DNA of 64,000 bases from WRDF01 sp031552235 (GTDB lineage: Bacteria; Bacteroidota; Bacteroidia; Bacteroidales; Rikenellaceae): the NCBI GenBank assembly GCA_031552235.1, contig JAVBMR010000016.1, forward strand, positions 1 through 64,000, read 5' to 3'. Below the pieces are notes generated by a model. The model saw only the letters and a program-made list of their open reading frames with translations, was not told the origin of the DNA and ran no database searches. The translations under genes and the position numbers were made by a program. Positions 61,064 through 64,000 of this stretch are shown here, piece by piece (position 1 is the stretch's first letter; each line of letters starts with the position of its first letter).

Positions 61064-62137
61064 TTAGGCGTTTAGCAGTATTTTGCCGAGCATGGCGATG
61101 TAGGTCGCGATGCCCTGTTCGATTTCTTTGAGTTCCACGTATTCGTCGGCGCTGTGCGAGCGGGCGCTGTCGCCGGGGCCTATCTTGAGAGAGGTCATCG
61201 GCAGCAGCGACTGGTCGGATGTGGTTGGCGATCCGAATGTCGTGAGGCCGAGGCTCGCGCCAGCCTGCACGATGGGGTGCTGCGGGTCGATGTACGACGG
61301 TTTGAGGCGTGTTGAGCGCGGCGTGACGTCGCTCTTGACGTGCTGGCGGACAATTTCAACGACCTCCTCGTTGGTGTAGCGGTCGGTCACCCGGACGTCG
61401 ACCGTGAAGTTGCATTCCGCCGGGACGACGTTATGCTGGCTGCCCGCCGAGATTATCGTCACGCTCATCTTTACAGGCCCGAAAAGTTCGCTCTCCTTGG
61501 GAAAACGGAACGTGCGGAACCATTCTATGTCGCTCATTGCATTGTAGATAGCGTTCTCGCCCTCGTCGCGCGCGGCATGCCCGGATACCCCGTGTGCAAC
61601 ACAGTCCAACACGACCAAGCCGCGCTCGGCTATGGCCATCTGCATGCCGGTAGGTTCCCCGACAATGGCGAAATCTACCTTCCCCAGATATGGCAGGAGC
61701 GACTCGACGCCGTTCTTGCCGCCCACTTCTTCCTCGGCCGTTATGGCAATTATGAGGTTGTAGTTCAGTTCTTTGGCTTCGTAGAAATGCAGAAATGCCG
61801 CCAACAGCGAAACCGCGCTTGCCCCGGCGTCGTTGCTGCCCAGGCCGTACAGCTTACCATCCTCAATGTCAGCGGAAAACGGGTTGCGCGTGTATCCTGT
61901 GTTGGGTTTTACGGTATCGTGGTGCGAGTTAAGCAGGATTGTCGGTTTCGCCGGGTCGAAATGCATATTAGCCGCCCATACGTTATTGTGCAGGCGCCGG
62001 ACGTCACGCACCCCGCCACCGGCGAGGAACTGCGCGAGGATATCGGCCGTGGCGGCCTCCTCGCGGCTCACCGACGGCGTCGCGACGAGCTTTTTCAGAA
62101 GCTCCACGGCGTTGTTGTATAGGCTCTCGTACTGCAT
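61064..62137 (-). CDS. argE: N-acyl-ornithine deacylase, ArgE-like
   Basis: M20 metallohydrolase of 357 residues. LNSHHDTVKP (~68-77), GSNDAGAS (~100-107) and TAEEEVGG (~132-139) carry the two-zinc site. With argH next to it, it should remove the acyl group from ornithine in arginine synthesis. In Bacteroides the pathway uses N-succinyl rather than N-acetyl intermediates, so this enzyme may be a desuccinylase; sequence alone does not decide. It lies 47 bases after rlmB. Confidence 0.9.
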   Translation of the reverse strand: MQYESLYNNAVELLKKLVATPSVSREEAATADILAQFLAGGGVRDVRRLHNNVWAANMHFDPAKPTILLNSHHDTVKPNTGYTRNPFSADIEDGKLYGLGSNDAGASAVSLLAAFLHFYEAKELNYNLIIAITAEEEVGGKNGVESLLPYLGKVDFAIVGEPTGMQMAIAERGLVVLDCVAHGVSGHAARDEGENAIYNAMSDIEWFRTFRFPKESELFGPVKMSVTIISAGSQHNVVPAECNFTVDVRVTDRYTNEEVVEIVRQHVKSDVTPRSTRLKPSYIDPQHPIVQAGASLGLTTFGSPTTSDQSLLPMTSLKIGPGDSARSHSADEYVELKEIEQGIATYIAMLGKILLNA

Positions 62138-62184
62138 GGCGTAAAGGTAGTAATTTTCGTTGTTTTATCCGGAGGCCAAGCGCG

Positions 62185-62919
62185 TTAAAGGTCGCTAATC
62201 CTCTGCCTCACAACCTCGAAAAGCATCACGGCTGCGGCGGCCGACACGTTGAGCGACTCAATTTCGCCCACTATTGGTATGGCCAGTTGTTCGTCGCATA
62301 TTTTGAGCACCTCTTTCGAGATGCCTACGTCCTCGCTGCCCATGATCAGGACGGTTGGCTTGGTGAAGTCGGCGTCGTAGAGGACTTTGCGGCTCTTCTC
62401 GCTCGCCGCCACGACCTGCATGCCTTCGACCTGGAGGGCTTTCAGGGCGTTGCGGATGCTTCCCACGCGGCATACCGGAATGCGGTAGAGTGCGCCGGCC
62501 GAGGTTTTGATGGCGTCGGCGTTGACCGGCGCCGAGTCCTTGATGGGGACTATAAGCCCGTGGGCGCCGGCGCACTCAGCGCTGCGGGCTATCGCGCCGA
62601 AGTTGCGCACGTCCGTAACGCCGTCGAACACCACGATCAGCGGGGTTTCGTCCGAAGGAATACCTTCCAGAATGTCGGTCAACTCGGCGTATTCAATGGC
62701 CGACAACTGCGCCACAACCCCCTGATGATTGCCCTTAACGAGCCGGTTAAGTTTCTCGATGGGAACCTCTTGCAAGCGTATCTTTTCGCGCCGTACTATC
62801 TCGCGCAGTTCCGAGATGAGTTGCCCGTCGGCGTCCTTTTTGATATATACGCGGTCGATGGTGCGCCCCGATTCGATGGCCTCAAGTACGGGCCTGATGC
62901 CGAAAACTATGTTTTCCAT
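62185..62919 (-). CDS. rlmB: 23S rRNA 2'-O-methyltransferase RlmB-like
   Basis: SpoU/TrmH-type SPOUT enzyme, 244 residues. The N-terminal substrate-binding domain (~1-80) precedes a catalytic domain with DVRNFGAIARSA (~103-114), IMGSEDVGIS (~191-200) and the trefoil-knot LNVSAAAAVMLFE (~223-235). It methylates a guanosine of 23S rRNA in E. coli; the target here is inferred. Own repeat-borne promoter upstream. Confidence 0.88.
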   Translation of the reverse strand: MENIVFGIRPVLEAIESGRTIDRVYIKKDADGQLISELREIVRREKIRLQEVPIEKLNRLVKGNHQGVVAQLSAIEYAELTDILEGIPSDETPLIVVFDGVTDVRNFGAIARSAECAGAHGLIVPIKDSAPVNADAIKTSAGALYRIPVCRVGSIRNALKALQVEGMQVVAASEKSRKVLYDADFTKPTVLIMGSEDVGISKEVLKICDEQLAIPIVGEIESLNVSAAAAVMLFEVVRQRISDL

Positions 62920-63155
62920 ATGTTAGAAACCGTTTAAAATTTATCCTGCAAATGTAGTGAAAGCCGAGTGGCAAACCAAGTTCGCTTGAGTTTGTCCGAG
63001 GCGCAGCCTATATTCTTCAAAAATATCAAGGCTCTTTCGAGCGCTTTGTTAACTCCGTCCTCGCTGCATAGACACCGCTATGCGCCTCGGCCGGCGCTAA
63101 AGAATCATCTCGAAACTGTTCATAATCTCTTTTGTAAACAAAATTTAAACAGTTT
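62920..63155. other. Intergenic region with rlmB promoter repeat
   Basis: 62949-63025 is the promoter-hairpin repeat. 63026-63155 holds no gene. It contains a second ATGCGCCTCGG string (63079-63089) with no matching right arm, perhaps a decayed copy. I see no obvious terminator for the ABC-F gene. Confidence 0.5.
62949..63025 (-). promoter_or_regulatory. Promoter-hairpin repeat before rlmB
   Basis: On the - strand: TATTTTTG (63025-63018), the arm with GGCTGCGCCTCGG, a stem pairing ACTCAAG with CTTGGTTT and GCC/GGC ends, then TACATTTG (62956-62949), 29 bases before the ATG. TTG (62979-62977) is exactly 20 bases before the second box. Confidence 0.75.
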
Positions 63156-64000
63156 CTATTCCTCGCTTAAAAGTTCCAGTTCGTAATTATGCCGTTCCCA
63201 TTCGCGCATTTTCGAGTCGAGTTTGCGTTTCAGGTCGTTGTACGCTTCGAACGTGGCCGGGTCGGACATGTCCAGCTCCATGGCAGCCATGCGCTTGTCC
63301 CAATCGGCGATCTCGGATTCGAGCTTCGATATCTCGCCCTCGGTACGTTCGATCGCCGAACGTACTTTGCGCGCCGCCTTTTCATTTTCCTTCTTTTTGG
63401 CGTAATCTTCCTTGCCGGAGACGGACGGCTTATCCGGTGCTGCGGGCTTGGCGGCTGCCTCCGGTTTGCCCGAAAGTGCTTTGTTGCCAGATGCCTCGGG
63501 TTTCTCAGGTGCGGCGGTCTTGGCGGCTTTCGTAGTGTCGGCGAGTTCAGGTTTTGCCGTTTCGGCCTTCTTCGCCTCAACCTCTTTCAGGTTCTCCAGT
63601 TTGCGCTTTTCGAGGAAGTACCATATGTCGCCCAGGTATTCTTTCACGCCGCCGTCGCGGAATTCGTAGACTTTGTCCACCAGACCATCGAGGAAGTCGC
63701 GGTCGTGAGATACCACCACCAGCGTCCCGTCGTATTTCTGGAGGGCGCCCTTGAGGATGTCCTTCGAGCGCATGTCCATGTGGTTGGTGGGTTCGTCCAT
63801 CACGAGCAGGTTGTGCGGTTCGAGCATCATCTTGGCCATCGCGAGGCGCGCGCGTTCGCCGCCCGAGAGTACGCGGACCTTCTTGTCGATGTCCTCGCCG
63901 CGGAACAGGAATGCCCCGAGAATGTCCCTCAGGCGCGTGCGAATATCGCCCACGGCCACCTTATCCAGCGTTTCGAATACGCTCAGCGTGCCGTCCATCA
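63156..64000 (-). CDS. ABC-F ATPase, C-terminal part (cut by window edge)
   Basis: Soluble ABC-F protein (Uup/EttA-like class) involved in ribosome rescue or translation. Only the second half of the protein is present: ABC signature LSGGERARLAMAKMML, Walker B LLVMDEPTNHMD and the H-switch VVSHDRDFLDG, then an Ala/Pro/Lys-rich linker and a C-terminal coiled coil ending at 63156. The frame is open through the right edge, so the N-terminal ATPase domain lies beyond 64000. The subfamily cannot be fixed without it. Confidence 0.9.
   Translation of the reverse strand, partial: MDGTLSVFETLDKVAVGDIRTRLRDILGAFLFRGEDIDKKVRVLSGGERARLAMAKMMLEPHNLLVMDEPTNHMDMRSKDILKGALQKYDGTLVVVSHDRDFLDGLVDKVYEFRDGGVKEYLGDIWYFLEKRKLENLKEVEAKKAETAKPELADTTKAAKTAAPEKPEASGNKALSGKPEAAAKPAAPDKPSVSGKEDYAKKKENEKAARKVRSAIERTEGEISKLESEIADWDKRMAAMELDMSDPATFEAYNDLKRKLDSKMREWERHNYELELLSEE

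Overview
The window is a gene-dense, mostly core-genome segment of a Bacteroidota chromosome, most likely order Bacteroidales and plausibly Rikenellaceae/Alistipes-like (the family is inference). The signs are: promoters of the TTG-N19/20-TAnnTTTG type instead of E. coli -35/-10 boxes; start sites without Shine-Dalgarno sequences; a BamD/omega/CoaBC/RecN cluster; a SufBCDS operon; a GH76 lipoprotein; a DUF4886 protein; PorT-like and LolA-like envelope proteins; and an alpha-oxoamine synthase of the sphingolipid/sulfonolipid type. GC is moderately high. I found no rRNA, tRNA, prophage, insertion sequence or CRISPR array.

Layout. 285-3901 (-): leuA-leuC-leuD, without leuB. 4512-5759 (-): PLP alpha-oxoamine synthase. 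5910-7691 (-): two accessory exported proteins. 7934-12170 (+): bamD, omega subunit, coaBC, recN. 12343-15891 (+): single-chain glycine decarboxylase and a SlyD-like isomerase with a cysteine-only tail. 15997-20253 (-): a GH2-like protein that appears to lack its catalytic acid, and malic enzyme. 20369-20821 (+): orphan HsdR-N nuclease-fold protein. 21213-24335 (-): GNAT, ROK regulator, fabD. 24641-31072 (+): plsC, parE, parC, aroK. 31273-35807 (+): purL, murI. 36041-44657 (+): ftsK, LolA-like, beta-barrel, gyrA, TPR protein. 44835-51514 (+): sufBCDS, tmk, DoxX/MauE-like protein. 51792-57082 (-): trkA, GH3, deoxynucleoside kinase, RsmF-like, TPR, transcribed in that order. 57216-58838 (+): GH76 and a small Cys-rich membrane protein. 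58948-64000 (-): YgjP-like protease, argH, argE, rlmB and the C-terminal part of an ABC-F protein cut by the window edge.

The most interesting feature is not a gene. A ~75-80 bp imperfect palindrome recurs at least eight times (recN, gcvP, GH2, fabD 5', fabD 3' twice, purL, rlmB). Each copy has a TAnnTTTG-like box at both ends on the same strand. In most copies a TTG in the right half of the hairpin sits about 20 bases before the second box, so the element reads as a portable hairpin promoter. The 5' copies all point at the downstream gene, although arm sequences differ and co-vary. Three smaller repeat families also occur: a GC-rich hairpin with an AACACTAAAAG tail, a GTTACTTTTT palindrome, and a murI/DoxX 3' repeat.

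How the genes work together: most encode housekeeping functions, namely leucine, arginine, shikimate and purine synthesis, Fe-S assembly, DNA topology and segregation, fatty acid and phospholipid synthesis, and outer-membrane biogenesis. Accessory character is limited to 5910-7691, the GH2-like gene, the ROK/GNAT pair, and GH76.
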